A model generated the notes under the pieces. It saw only the letters and a list, made by a program, of their open reading frames with translations. It was not told the origin of the DNA and made no database searches. Below, in pieces: positions 35,028 to 45,712 of a stretch of DNA of 64,000 nt (within the stretch, counting starts at the first letter, position 1; every line of letters starts with the position of its first letter). The translations under genes were made by a program, and so were the position numbers. This stretch comes from Okapia johnstoni (taxonomy: Eukaryota > Chordata > Mammalia > Artiodactyla > Giraffidae): positions 28,308,001 through 28,372,000 of the forward strand of contig CM044314.1 in the NCBI GenBank assembly GCA_024291935.2. The letters run 5' to 3'.

Positions 35028-35574
35028 AGTGACTAAATAACAACAATTAATGAGAGGGATGGGCAGATGGGAAGAGAAGAGGGGAACAAAAATAGAAAAC
35101 AATTTTACTAGGGAAATTTACTATTCAAAGGCTTTCTTGGGTTGATTCTTTTGGAGAAGTGTTGTGAGCCATTCTCATTCTGGTCTACAGGATTATCTCA
35201 ATCAACCAGGCAGTACTATTTACAGAACGCTGTGTGTGCTTCTGGGACAGGGACCTTGGAAGGGCTGTAGGGCAGGGCTGGTATTCAAAGGAGAGCAGTA
35301 CAGGTCACCCCCCACCTGCTGCTGCTAGCCCCTCCATCCTGGCCCTACTTCTGACTCTGGGCCTCTGGCTCCATTCGGAAGCAGCAGATATGGCAACACA
35401 GCGTTCTTTTGGAAGTTCCCATCACATGGTCCTTTCAAGCACAGGTCAGATAATGCCTCTGATACTGAGAACAGACCAGAGAAACTGCTTCAGGAGTGGA
35501 CTGGACTCAATCTATGATCCAAATGTGATGGGAAAAGAGGTCAAGGACCTCTTTTCATTAGGTCCTTTCATTAG
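35028..35574. other. No feature recognised
   Basis: The plus frame 35234-35731 (165 aa) covers this and runs into a SINE fragment, so it is not a credible gene. No splice-flanked exon is evident. Confidence 0.5.
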
Positions 35575-35690
35575 TTCCCAGCTGGCACTTGTGGTAAAGA
35601 ACCCACCTGCTAAGGCAGGAGATATAAGAAACTTGTGTTCAGTCCTTGTGTTCAGTCCTTGCCATCAAGGTCAAAACACTGGTTGGGTCC
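35575..35690 (+). mobile_element. Bov-tA SINE fragment (head only)
   Basis: tRNA-like head: 'tcccagctggcacttgtggt', 'aaagaacccacctgctaagg', 'caggagatataagaaacttg'. The Bov-A body is absent; a short direct duplication (ttgtgttcagtcc twice) follows. Confidence 0.75.
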
Positions 35691-36876
35691 AACCAGTGGA
35701 CCCAAAGCCCCAGAGGAGCTTAAACAGTTGAGTCCAGGTGGGATCCCAAACCTCCAGAAGATCAGGATTTCTTTCAGTTTATTATTAGATATGGAAACAG
35801 ATCTAAGAAATGCATTTGACCTAAATCAGAACGCCCAGGGGTTTTATTCTGCTGCCTTTTTCAATTTTCTTTTGAGGGGAAGGAAAGTTAATACATATAC
35901 TTAAACTACTAAAGTTCAAGCTACTTCCTTGAAGGAAGACCTAACAAGGAGCTACTCTAAAATTCTCCTTCGGTGAAATGAGAAATTCCACTTGTAGTAC
36001 AGTCTGAGTAATCTGGACTCGGGAACTCTTTGAAACAAACTTTTCATGTTTTCATACTACCATGGCAACTTATCACATCTATTTTTTCTTCTCCCTGCAG
36101 CTATTATTTCAGGGAATCTTGGACATTCTGAGTTGGTAGGGACCTTAAAGCTTGTGATTCACACTAATTAGCAATAAATCTTAGATGTTTTTTGACCTAG
36201 AAAACTACCAAGTTTCTCCAAGTCGACTGAAACAAGGGACCAATATTTGCCGAGGGCATTTGACACATGATCTTATCAAATGTGCCCAAGAGTCCTGCAG
36301 GTGAGTAGAGATTTCACAAACAAATCACTGGGCTGCGTTTCACAGTAGTCAACAGCACAGTTGCAGTGGCACCTGGTCTTCTGACTGCAAAGTCAGAGCT
36401 CTCCTTCGTCACCTCAAACAGCATCCCGAGGGGTGGCAGGACAAACATGGACTCTGAAGGAGCATGCAGTAACAGCAGCACAGCAGTAGATCCGCTTAGT
36501 CACCTAGGACTTGCCCTGGCTTAGCTCACAACCCCTGCATGGGCCAGCGGGTTTTTGTCACTCAGCTCAAGCATACAACCCATCATTAGGCTCCACTTGC
36601 CCTACGCCTCAGAGAGACACAGAAGTCCAGGTCCTGATCCTGGCTGTCAGCACCTGCTGGGACTCATCACCCCACAAGATAAACTACTCAGCTGGGCAGA
36701 AAGTGGGTGATTCACGGGAGGGGCTGGGCAGAGAGGCCTCATCAGTAACAGGGCTCCCAGGTCTTAGGATGGCTGGGCAGAGTTGCCACAAAAGTAAGCT
36801 GTGGGGAACATGTGACAACTGGGACATGGACAGGGACTGAGAGCTTGTCTGGGAGGATCAAATGAGAGAATGTATG

Positions 36877-36879
<3 letters not shown>
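35691..36879. other. No gene; intronic sequence
   Basis: Possibly an old MIR/L2 piece near 36120-36310 (ggacattctgagttggtagg). The plus frame 36511-36840 has no recognisable domain. Confidence 0.5.
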
Positions 36880-36907
<28 letters not shown>

Positions 36908-36965
36908 TGTGTTATATATGTTAATAGATGTTGTGTGTATATACATATACCTAAATGTGTGTGTG
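36880..36965. repeat. TG/TA microsatellite beside a SINE
   Basis: TG run at 36886-36907 within a TA/TG-rich 85 bp segment that leads straight into the 3' end of the reverse Bov-tA. Confidence 0.85.
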
Positions 36966-37180
36966 CATGCTAAGTGGCTTCATTTGCAACTCTTTGTGAC
37001 CCTATGGACTGTAGCCCACCAGGCTTCTTTGTCCATGGGATTCTCCAGGCAAGAATTCTGGAGTGGGTTGCCATGCCCTCTTCCAGCGGATCTTCCCAAC
37101 ACAAGGACTGAACCCAAATTTCTTATATCTCCTGCCTTAGCAGGTGGGTTCTTTACCACTAGTGCCACCTGGGAAGCCCA
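36966..37180 (-). mobile_element. Bov-tA SINE
   Basis: Reverse Bov-tA: 'ttgcaactctttgtgaccct', 'ccaggcttctttgtccatgg', 'tctccaggcaagaattctgg', tRNA-like end 'agtgccacctgggaagccca'. Frames on both strands over it are not genes. Confidence 0.95.
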
Positions 37181-40142
37181 TACTTATATATATAGTCTCT
37201 AATTTGATCCTCACAAACACACATATACGGAGACACTCTACAACCTATAGAGTCAGGTGAATCATTAAAGAATGAAGGCTTGAGGGGACATGATCCAGAG
37301 CTGCTCAAAGCCACTGACTCCTAATCCTAAGGTCTAATGAGGCTTTTGTTTGTAGAGGCAAAAAAGAAGTAGCCCTTGTAAATTAGTCTGGGTTCTGGGT
37401 TGTAAATGTCAGAAACACAGCTCAACAACCTTAGGCCAAAAACGATCATAGACCCATGGGAAGGGCAGGGAACACAAGTGAACACCAGTTATCTCTTATA
37501 TTTCTGCTTCTCTTACTTTCTCTGAGACCCGGTTCCCCTGGTGGTTGGAAGCTTAGTCCAATTGCCCTCACACCAGATGCTACTCACCCTACTCTACTCT
37601 TCATTCCAACTGGGAAATCCCAGGGAAGGACTTGTGCCAAAAGTTAAATAACAAGATCCCAACACAGAGGGGCCCCTAGGGCAGGACTGTGAAGGGTACA
37701 GGGTGTGCATCACTGGAGGGAGACAGTGTGAGGTACTGCCTCGGCCTAGGAGGTTTCCTGAGGTCTGAGGAGGATGGGTTGACTAGCACTGATCTTCCTC
37801 TCAGATCTTGAGTCTCATCTCAGGGGGGTGTCTAGAGGACCAGCAGAGGCACCTCTGGGAGATCACTGAACGGCAGAACACATGGCTGGTGCAGGCAGCA
37901 TTGGAAAGGTAAATATCTAGATGTGGGCCCATTTCCTTTTGGACATTGGAGAAAGTATTACAGGATAATAAGATGTACATTTGTTCTTGAGAACAAACAC
38001 CCTCCTTCTCATCTCTACATTTAGAAATATAGTACTGGTTACCTTCAACAATGTTGGGCCTTAGACATGGAAGCCAAGGAAGAGGGATTCCCTATAAAGA
38101 GCATCTGTATCCTCAAATTGCCTGAAACTATCCAAGCACTGGTAGGCATGAGGCTGAATCCAATTGGATTCCTTTATCTGTCCATTCACTCTCCTCATCC
38201 CAACTTCCAGACACCATTATGTAGGGCCTCAGAAGGCCCAGGAAAAACCCAAAGTTTAAAAAAGACAAAATTCAAACAGATGCCGCAGAGATGACCCTTG
38301 ACCACACAGGAAAAGTCAGACTTGTTCCCAAAGAGGTCTGTCTCCCCAGATACCACTTGATCTGAGAGAGTACTTTGCCCGCCCCACCCCCACACCCAAC
38401 CCTGGGGATCTGGTTACCAGAACAGGCACAGGGGCACAGGGTATGGAGACTGGCAGGTTTTCTGGGTCCCATTTCCTGTAGTGGCCTGGGGACCAGGGCC
38501 TGAGCCCCCCTACCAGGCAATGCGCCTTGCTGAGCTCCGGGGTCCATAATCTCCTGATTGCTTGCAGCTCTGCAAGGAGATATCAAAGCCAAGAAGAAAT
38601 GGTTTGAAGCCAAGCAGAGGGGTTGAAAGAACAGGGAAGACAGACTGGGGGTGGAGGGAATCTGGAGAGGTTTGGGGGGAGAGCCCGGGGCGGGGAGGGT
38701 TAGGCCAAGGAAGAAGAGAAATCAGAATTAAATGAAAACAGCATTTGTAGCTGGGCCCCTCTCAGTAAAGTCCTGCCATGCATGCATTAACCTTCCACTG
38801 ATGAAAACAAAATCCAGGGACCTGGTGCCTGCCTGCTGGGGCACATAAAGCTGAGGGGATATAATATCTTCCAGGTGGGTGTGCCCAGAAGCACACAAAG
38901 GTGCTTGACAGGTCGTTTAGAGCTGACTGTCAAGGTCAAAACAACACCACCTGCAGGTTAAACTGAAATGTCTTCATCCATCCCCCACCTCTGGGTTCTC
39001 TGTTGTTGTTTGTTTTAAACCAAAGCACAGTTTGAGCAGCAGACAAGCCTGACAACTGTTCAAACATATGTATGTGCAACTTATTAGCTTGCAAATGGAG
39101 ATATCTGGAGGCTAAAAACAAGGCTGAGTGGGTGGGAGGGGACAAGTTAGCTGCTAACTTTGAGGGGCCTGAGCGGGAAATTGCCAGGCTGAAGGCAGCA
39201 GGGCTTTTTCCATGGAGCACACTCTTGATGCAATGTTTGGAAATGCTGTTTTGCATTGATGGTGCACAGAGCAGAGGCGGCTATTATGAAAGGAAGGGGC
39301 CCCTGCCCTTGAGATCTGTTTATTTTGCAATTAACTAGAGGTAAGAGAGGCCCCTTCTGAACCTCCTGCTTGCAGGCCTAACATTTAAACGCCTACTGCT
39401 GCCCAGGTGCCCAAGAACAAGAAAATTGCAGGCATATGATCTAACTAGCCCTTACATCAAAAAGAAAATATACATGTATGTAAATTACTGAATGAAATTG
39501 AGTCACCCCCACTCCTGTTCAAAATGAAACTCAAACCTAATCAAATCAAAGAATATTAAGGCTCTAAGCCCCTCTGCAGGCCATTCTAAATCAGCCCCTT
39601 ACTTTTCCAGAGAAGAGAACTAGGCTAGGGAGGCCCCGTCACTTGCCAGGGATTTGGTCCTGTCACTGGGCCCAACTCCTGGGGAACACACCTTCCTTAT
39701 GAGTAACGAACAAACAGGGGGCATCACCAAGGAATGTCTCCACCATCCTCTTTCCTCAGTCTAACATGCTCACCTGAGAGACAACAGCAGGGTGGAGAGT
39801 CTGTGAAAGATTCCCAAGAGATACTTACCTGTCCAGAGTTCCCAAAAAATAACACCTGCAGCCGAATCACCTGAGTAGACATGTTAACGTTCCAGATACC
39901 AAGGTAGCACCCCAAACCCACAGACTCAGAGTTTCCGTGGTGGGGTCCAGGCAGCTGCAGAGATCCTAGGGCACTAGCCAACCCCATGGTGTGCAGGAAG
40001 AAACGCTAGAACTTCCTTTCATCAATGTTTTTTCCTCATTCTTTTAAACTTCCATTTTTGTATGTATTTTATAGTTGTTGTCCTGTCACTAAGTCATGTT
40101 TTATAGTATATCCTATATATATATATATATATTTTATAGTAT
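37181..40142. other. Repeat-poor intronic block, no gene recognised
   Basis: About 2.9 kb almost free of young repeats, with higher G+C than the surroundings (37650-38750 and 39050-39330 in particular). L2/MIR-like traces near 39580-39660. A short Bov-type end, gttgttgtcctgtcactaag, lies at 40074-40100, followed by an AT run (40112-40131). No exon of AOPEP found here. See the finding on 38936-39338. Confidence 0.5.
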
Positions 40143-40154
40143 ACCTAATATAGT

Positions 40155-40284
40155 GTGTATGTGTATGAAGTTGCTCGGTCGTGTCTGACTCTTTGTGACC
40201 CCATGGACTGCAGCCTACCAGGTTCCTCCGACCACGGGATTTTCCAGGCAAGAATACTGGAGTGGGTTGCCATTTCCTTCTCCA
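40155..40284 (-). mobile_element. Bov-A SINE with target-site duplication
   Basis: Reverse Bov-A unit with a short gtgtatgtgtat tail, 'gttgctcggtcgtgtctgac', 'actgcagcctaccaggttcc', ending 'gggttgccatttccttctcc'. Flanked by a 12 bp perfect repeat acctaatatagt at 40143-40154 and 40285-40296. Confidence 0.95.
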
Positions 40285-40296
40285 ACCTAATATAGT

Positions 40297-41088
40297 AACA
40301 CTGTACTAAATGTATATGACTTACAAATAAATATAAATATATGGAAGGGGTGATTGTTCAAAAATCAATGCATAATCAGAAAGGTGTGGGACCCCCAGCA
40401 TTAAGTGGTGAGCCCGTCTTCTTCACTGCCCTAAAGCAAGGCCTCAGCTGCCACTGACCACATGAAGGCTGGATTCCTACAGCCAGTCATGTCATGGGCT
40501 CCAAGATATTTCTTCCCCAGGAATCACTTTCTCAAGTGTGTTTTGAGAAGGTGGTTTCCCTGAGACCCGAAACAGCCCGATGAAATGGGCACTGTAAAGC
40601 GGGATCCCTGAGCAAGATTTTGGAGGCATATAGCATATTCTGGCCTGGTCTTTGAGAGGCATATACATGCCAGGATATTAAATCAGGATAATAAAGATAT
40701 TAAAGGCTTTTTCAGAAGCCCTCCAGTAAAGACTCCCTTTTTACTTTGTTTAATCCACTCATTTCCTAAACTAATTAACCCACAGTTCCTTTTCCCACAT
40801 TATTAACATTCCACAAAACTACTCTTCTTGGAACCTAGGTAGAAAATCCTGATTTAGGCTAAAGATTTCATATTTCCTGGAGCGAGAGAATCATCAGCAT
40901 TCATCACATCTGTCCATTGACATGAGTCTGCTGAATGAATCCTTGGCTGTGCCCATCCATCCCTTTCCAACTGCCAGCCTTCAGTAAGATGTTCAGAAAT
41001 TGCACATGGCTGATAAAAGCCAGAAATTGCAGCTGACTCATTCTGAGAGTAGGTGCTTAGGCTCTCAGAAGAGAATAACTTGAAAACT
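40297..41088. other. No feature recognised
   Basis: Unique-looking intronic sequence; no credible frame or repeat. Confidence 0.5.
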
Positions 41089-41419
41089 GTGCTGTGCTTA
41101 GTCGCTCAGTGGTGTCCAACTCTTTGCGACCCCATAGACTGTAGCCCTCCAGGCTTCTCTCTCCATGGGGATTCTCCAGTCAAGAATACTGGAACAATTT
41201 GCCATGCCCTCCTCCAGGGGATCTTCTCAACTCAGCAATCGAACCCTTGTCTCCCACACTGCAGACTGATTCTTTTCCATCTGAGCCACCAGGGAAGTCT
41301 AAGAATACTGGAGTCGGTAGCCTATCCCTTCTCCAGGGGATCTTCCTGACCCAGGAATTGAACCGGGGTCTCCTGCATTGCAAGCAGATTCTTTACCAGC
41401 TGAGCTACCAGGGAAGCCC
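41089..41419 (-). mobile_element. Bov-tA SINE with internal tandem duplication
   Basis: Reverse Bov-tA (41089-41300: 'tgcttagtcgctcagtggtg', 'tctccagtcaagaatactgg', 'tctgagccaccagggaagtc'). A second copy of its second half follows directly (41301-41419: 'aagaatactggagtcggtag', 'gacccaggaattgaaccggg', 'agctaccagggaagcc'). The whole is flanked by an imperfect 12 bp repeat, aacttgaaaact (41077-41088) and aacttaaacact (41420-41431), so it may have inserted as one unit. Confidence 0.92.
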
Positions 41420-41431
41420 AACTTAAACACT

Positions 41432-42972
41432 AGGGTCTGCCAACCACAGTCCCCATATCTCAGCAGGCTGGCCTCTAAGAAACAAAGACCTGGTGGTGGG
41501 TCTCCAGGCTCACAAGACTACTGCCAGCTCCTTGGCCAACTTAAGTTTTGGCCAGGGAGCCCAGGTATCACTCACACTATCGTGAAATGGAATTCCAAGA
41601 TTTCCATTTGATGGTAAAGAGGGGAGGTGGTCATTTTCAGCACGCTGACTGGGAACATGAAGGGCAGATTTGGCATTCCGTCTTTCCGGAACAATGTCTA
41701 GACTTTCTGAGGAGTCACCTCTATAAATAGCACAGTTAGTTAACCAACAAATAAAACATTTCTACTTTAAGCTACTTTGAGCTCCACTCTGGGGTTAAAT
41801 CAGGGTGGATTTTTGCAATGTACCCACAAGTCCCACAAAGTAATCAGGTTTTTTTTTTGTTGTTTTTTTAAGTAATACATTTTTAAAGGAGAGCTTCCTC
41901 ACATCTTTTGCCTTTTAAAGTTACTGCTTCTTTTGAAGAAAAAGTAGCTGGGATATTCTTTCAATTACATTTTAGCGGGGAATAAAGTGACAAGGAAATC
42001 TCTCACCCGCTTTATGCAAACAGGCCTACAGAGCTTGGACAGGGTGGGTTCCAGCTGCACAATGGCTGTAGTATGACATAGGCAATGTTCCCTTGAGCAG
42101 GACTATTCATATACTGTGCTTTGCTTGAGAACTGTTTCCCAAGTTGGTGCTTTCCCCCAAAGGAGTCTAGCCTTAAGAGAAATACATACGCCGCTCCATG
42201 CCAAAGCACATGCACAACACAGTCCAGAGGCCAGGAGTGTGTGCTCACTCTGTGGAGTGGTTTCAGGAGTGAGAATGCACAAGACTGGGAATATTCCAGC
42301 TCAGACAACTTTGCACATTCAATCCCATGGTTATTTTTCACCCGAGGAGTGTATGTTCTATTCAGTAATGATGCTTCTGTAGAGAAATAACCAAGGGGAG
42401 GAAAAAAAAAAAGTACAAGCCTTTTCTTTGCAATGGAAAAATGGAAAAGCTGGGCTTGACTTGCCATTGCAGGCTCAAGGGCTGGAAGAGATTAGGGGCC
42501 TATGATGACATCAATAGAGAGAGAAGATTACAAATGTAGGTAGAGGGGTGATTGCTTCAGGAAGGCCTTTCAAAGGCCTGACAACTTCTCTTGAAGGATG
42601 ACCCCAGTGGTGCTCTCAGAGGTAAGACTGTCAGTCGATGCGTGTGGAGGACAGTTCAAAGAAAACTAAACACTTAAGCATAATCTTTCAGAGGGTGAGG
42701 AATCGTGGCATAATGATGATAAAATGCTACTTCTGGATCTGACAAGCAGCAAAGCTGTTTGACGGCAAGAAGATGATTCTGGCTAAGCCAAAAGCTGTGA
42801 GCTTGCTCGGCCTGTTGTTCCTCTCTAGAGAGAATCTGGCCCCAACATATGCATGTGATCCAGGAATTTGCCTGGTACCCAGATTCTAAGGCTGCCTCAA
42901 AACAAGCCCATAGTGAATGCTGATTTTCAAGTAGACTCCAAGACACTATGATTCTATAGGAGGATCTTGAAG

Positions 42973-42974
<2 letters not shown>
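41432..42974. other. No gene; intronic sequence
   Basis: Minus frame 42012-42467 (151 aa) and plus frames 42116-42390 overlap one another and resemble no family. No SINE or LINE recognised. Confidence 0.5.

Positions 42975-43032
<58 letters not shown>
42975..43032. repeat. Compound microsatellite (AT)n(AG)n
   Basis: About 14 AT units at 42976-43003 pass directly into about 14 AG units to 43031. Perfect and long, so probably polymorphic. Confidence 0.97.
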
Positions 43033-43034
<2 letters not shown>

Positions 43035-43439
43035 TACCTATGAGTCTCGCCTCAGTCTGAACCCCAGGCTCTGAGAGCTATCCCAGGGTAAGGCCCTGTT
43101 ACCTCTGTCTCTGATTTTCCAGCTCTAAGTGACTAGGGGACATCATATATGGTCCTGTACCTGCGCTGTAAAGAATGGAGCATATGCACACCTTCTCCCT
43201 CCTGCCTCTTTCACTACAAACCGATTATGTCAAAACTAACCAGATAATCACTGTCAAGGGCTTCCAGAGTCCCAGAAGAACACTGTCTTATGAACACCCA
43301 TTTCTATTTCAAGAAAGAAAAATGAAAGAAACAGAATGCATTAGAAGGGGAAGGCCCTTCTCCATAAGGTAGGAGTAAAATAAAGTCAAACAATTTTCTC
43401 AAGAAGAAAAATAGAATCTCCATCCCACCTCCCAGGGGA
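43033..43439. other. No feature recognised
   Basis: Intronic, no repeat or frame of note. Confidence 0.5.
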
Positions 43440-43545
43440 CATGTGAATACACGTGTATGGCTGATTCATGTTGTACAGCAGAAACCAACACAACACTGTA
43501 AAGCAATTATCCTCCACTTAAAAATAAATTAATTAAAAATAGAAA
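43440..43545 (+). repeat. Ruminant L1 3' terminus
   Basis: Typical L1 3' tip: 'gctgattcatgttgtacagc', 'agaaaccaacacaacactgt', 'aaagcaattatcctccactt' and 'aaaataaattaattaaaaat'. About 105 bp, strongly 5'-truncated. Confidence 0.85.
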
Positions 43546-45404
43546 AAAGGAAGAAAAAAAGTAGAAATAGAAAACAAAGTGGAGAAATAAAGCAACAAAG
43601 AGAAAGCATTTGGGGGGACTGAGCCCCCTTGTGTAGACCCGTGGACCTTGCTACCCACGATACACTCTGTTCATTGCTCCAGGGAATGGCAGGGGTGCCA
43701 GTAAACAAAGGATTGACATTTTATAGGAAGAAAGGAAGGTATGAGCTGCTTTCTATCATTCACACCCACTTGTTTGTAAAAGCAGAAGAGTTATACAGGA
43801 AAATGGGGGAAAGAAGTGCTCCTTCAAAATATTTTTTAAAACAATCCACGCAGAAAGAAGTTTAAGAATTTATTAAAGCCTGGGAAACAAATGACGATAA
43901 TAACAAAGAAATAAAACCCACACATAGATCCCCAAATCCACAGCACGTCAGAGAGAGCAAATGAGCTGGAAACCTTGGTGAACCGAAAGGTGCACTAATT
44001 TAGGGCTTGAAATCCAGTTCCCCAAGGAAAGAATCACTATGGTTGCATCCTGTCTTGAAATCAAGGGTCATAAGCCACTGAAATTTATCGGAGGGTTGTT
44101 TAAACGTATGGCAGTTTTTAGTTTAGGGGATTCAAAAATTCAACTGGAAGCTATCAAAAAACAAGTAAAGAAAAATTCCCCAAACTGTAAAACCTTGCTA
44201 CTTAAGATAATGACAAAAATTTATGACTACTTCCTTCCCCAAAAGAAAGGAGCACAATTAGAAGGCTGAAAACAACAGGCCCTTTGTACCAGCACGTTAT
44301 GTTTTGCTTCTTCTATTACACATTGGCTGGGAGATAAGAATAAACAGGACAACACCCTGTCTAACCCCAGGAAGAGCGGGTGGAGGAAGAGCCAGTTGCA
44401 TTCATTCTTGGGCATGTATGTGCACACCGTTTATTCGCAAATTGAGGTACTTAAGAAAATTGGGTATGCAACAGTCAGGAACTAGTAGAAGCATTCAGAA
44501 GCCTTTTATTGCACAATCAGATCTTTTAAGAACAAGCCATGCGAAATAGGGAGCTTTATCATTTTTCTCTACTGTGAAGTACACTGAAGATATTTTAGTA
44601 TTTGATAATTATTTCTCTGTGCTCTTTACTTATCAGTCCTATTTTTGTCCAGTCTTTGAAAACCTTAAAAATTAGGCTGAGAAAACATATAAATAATGCC
44701 TCCCTCCCTGTGACCTGTTTAGTCAAAAAAGAGCTTGCAAGGAATCAGCAAGCAGCCTCTGGGGCAAGTTGCCAGTCTGGGCACCGAGTGCTCTGATGCC
44801 TTCTCTGTGGAGAATTCTGCTCAAGAACAGCAGGTACTAAACCAAGTCAGGTTCCAAGCAGTTGGTCATGAGCTGCCATAGCACCACTGGTCCCCAGAAA
44901 AGATGTGACCTCCCTGGCAACTCTCTCCCTGTACACAGGACTGCCTGGAATCATCAGTCTCTGCTCAACCTCTGCCCTTTCTTAGTGGCTCTTCCTCACT
45001 TTCCTCACATGGGTGTGCTGATGGCTCAGGTGACCAAAGCCCTGCAGGACTCTGGCATTTCCTGGTGCCCAAAGCATGTCTAAGGGAAGCCATGCTAGCC
45101 ACTCTGGCCTTCTTTCTGCTCCTCCAGCCCATTACAGCGGTTCCCAGCTTGGGGCCTTCGGACTTGAACATTCCTCAGTCTGAGTTGCTTTTCCACCAGA
45201 TTATCACACGGCTGGCTCCTTACCATTCTTCATTTCCACTCTTTAAAGAAGCTTTTGCCTCCTCACCTTAACAATGATTCTGGTCCCCAGTTATTCTATC
45301 ACTTACTTGGCTATATTTTCTCCATAATATGCAACTTTAAAAAAAAAAATGTGTTTTCATTTATTTGTATTGTCTTCAATTTCTTTCAACTTAAAAAAAA
45401 ATCT
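43546..45404. other. No gene; intronic sequence
   Basis: No recognised repeat in 1.85 kb apart from A-rich runs near 43540-43570 and 45340. Short plus frames at 43629, 44039, 44862 and 45065 show no family signature. Confidence 0.5.
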
Positions 45405-45530
45405 TTTTAATGTATTTATTTTTTAATTGAAGGATAATCACTTTACAGGATTGTGTTTGTTTCTGCCAAACATCAACATGAATCAGCCATAGGTATACAT
45501 ATGTCCCCTTCCTCTTGCACAGTACACATC
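45405..45530 (-). repeat. Ruminant L1 3' terminus, reverse
   Basis: Reverse complement of the same tip as at 43440: 'tttttaattgaaggataatc', 'actttacaggattgtgtttg', 'ccaaacatcaacatgaatca', 'gccataggtatacatatgtc'. Confidence 0.85.
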
Positions 45531-45549
45531 TTAATTGTTTGTTTTTATG

Positions 45550-45712
45550 CATACTATTTTCTCCCCTGACTAGAATGTAACTCCCATGATGATGGAGACC
45601 TCATCAACCTTTTTCGTGCTGGTAGACTCAGCATCTTAAATCCTACCTGGCACACAGTATGAGCTTCATAGAACTTTAACAATGAATAAATGAATAAACA
45701 AGCAAATGAACT
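45550..45712 (+). repeat. L2 LINE 3' end
   Basis: L2 terminus in + orientation: 'ctcccctgactagaatgtaa', 'ctcccatgatgatggagacc', 'ctacctggcacacagtatga', 'acaatgaataaatgaataaa'. Confidence 0.75.

Noticed and set aside
35234..35731. 165-aa plus-strand open frame
   Set aside because: Runs into a Bov-tA fragment and has no family resemblance.
38770..38790. Minus-strand His-Ala-Trp codons resembling the AOPEP zinc-site motif
   Set aside because: The flanking codons do not match the HExxHAWFG context and no splice sites surround it.
42012..42467. 151-aa minus-strand frame, same strand as AOPEP
   Set aside because: Does not match AOPEP or any family I recognise, and is crossed by open frames on the other strand.
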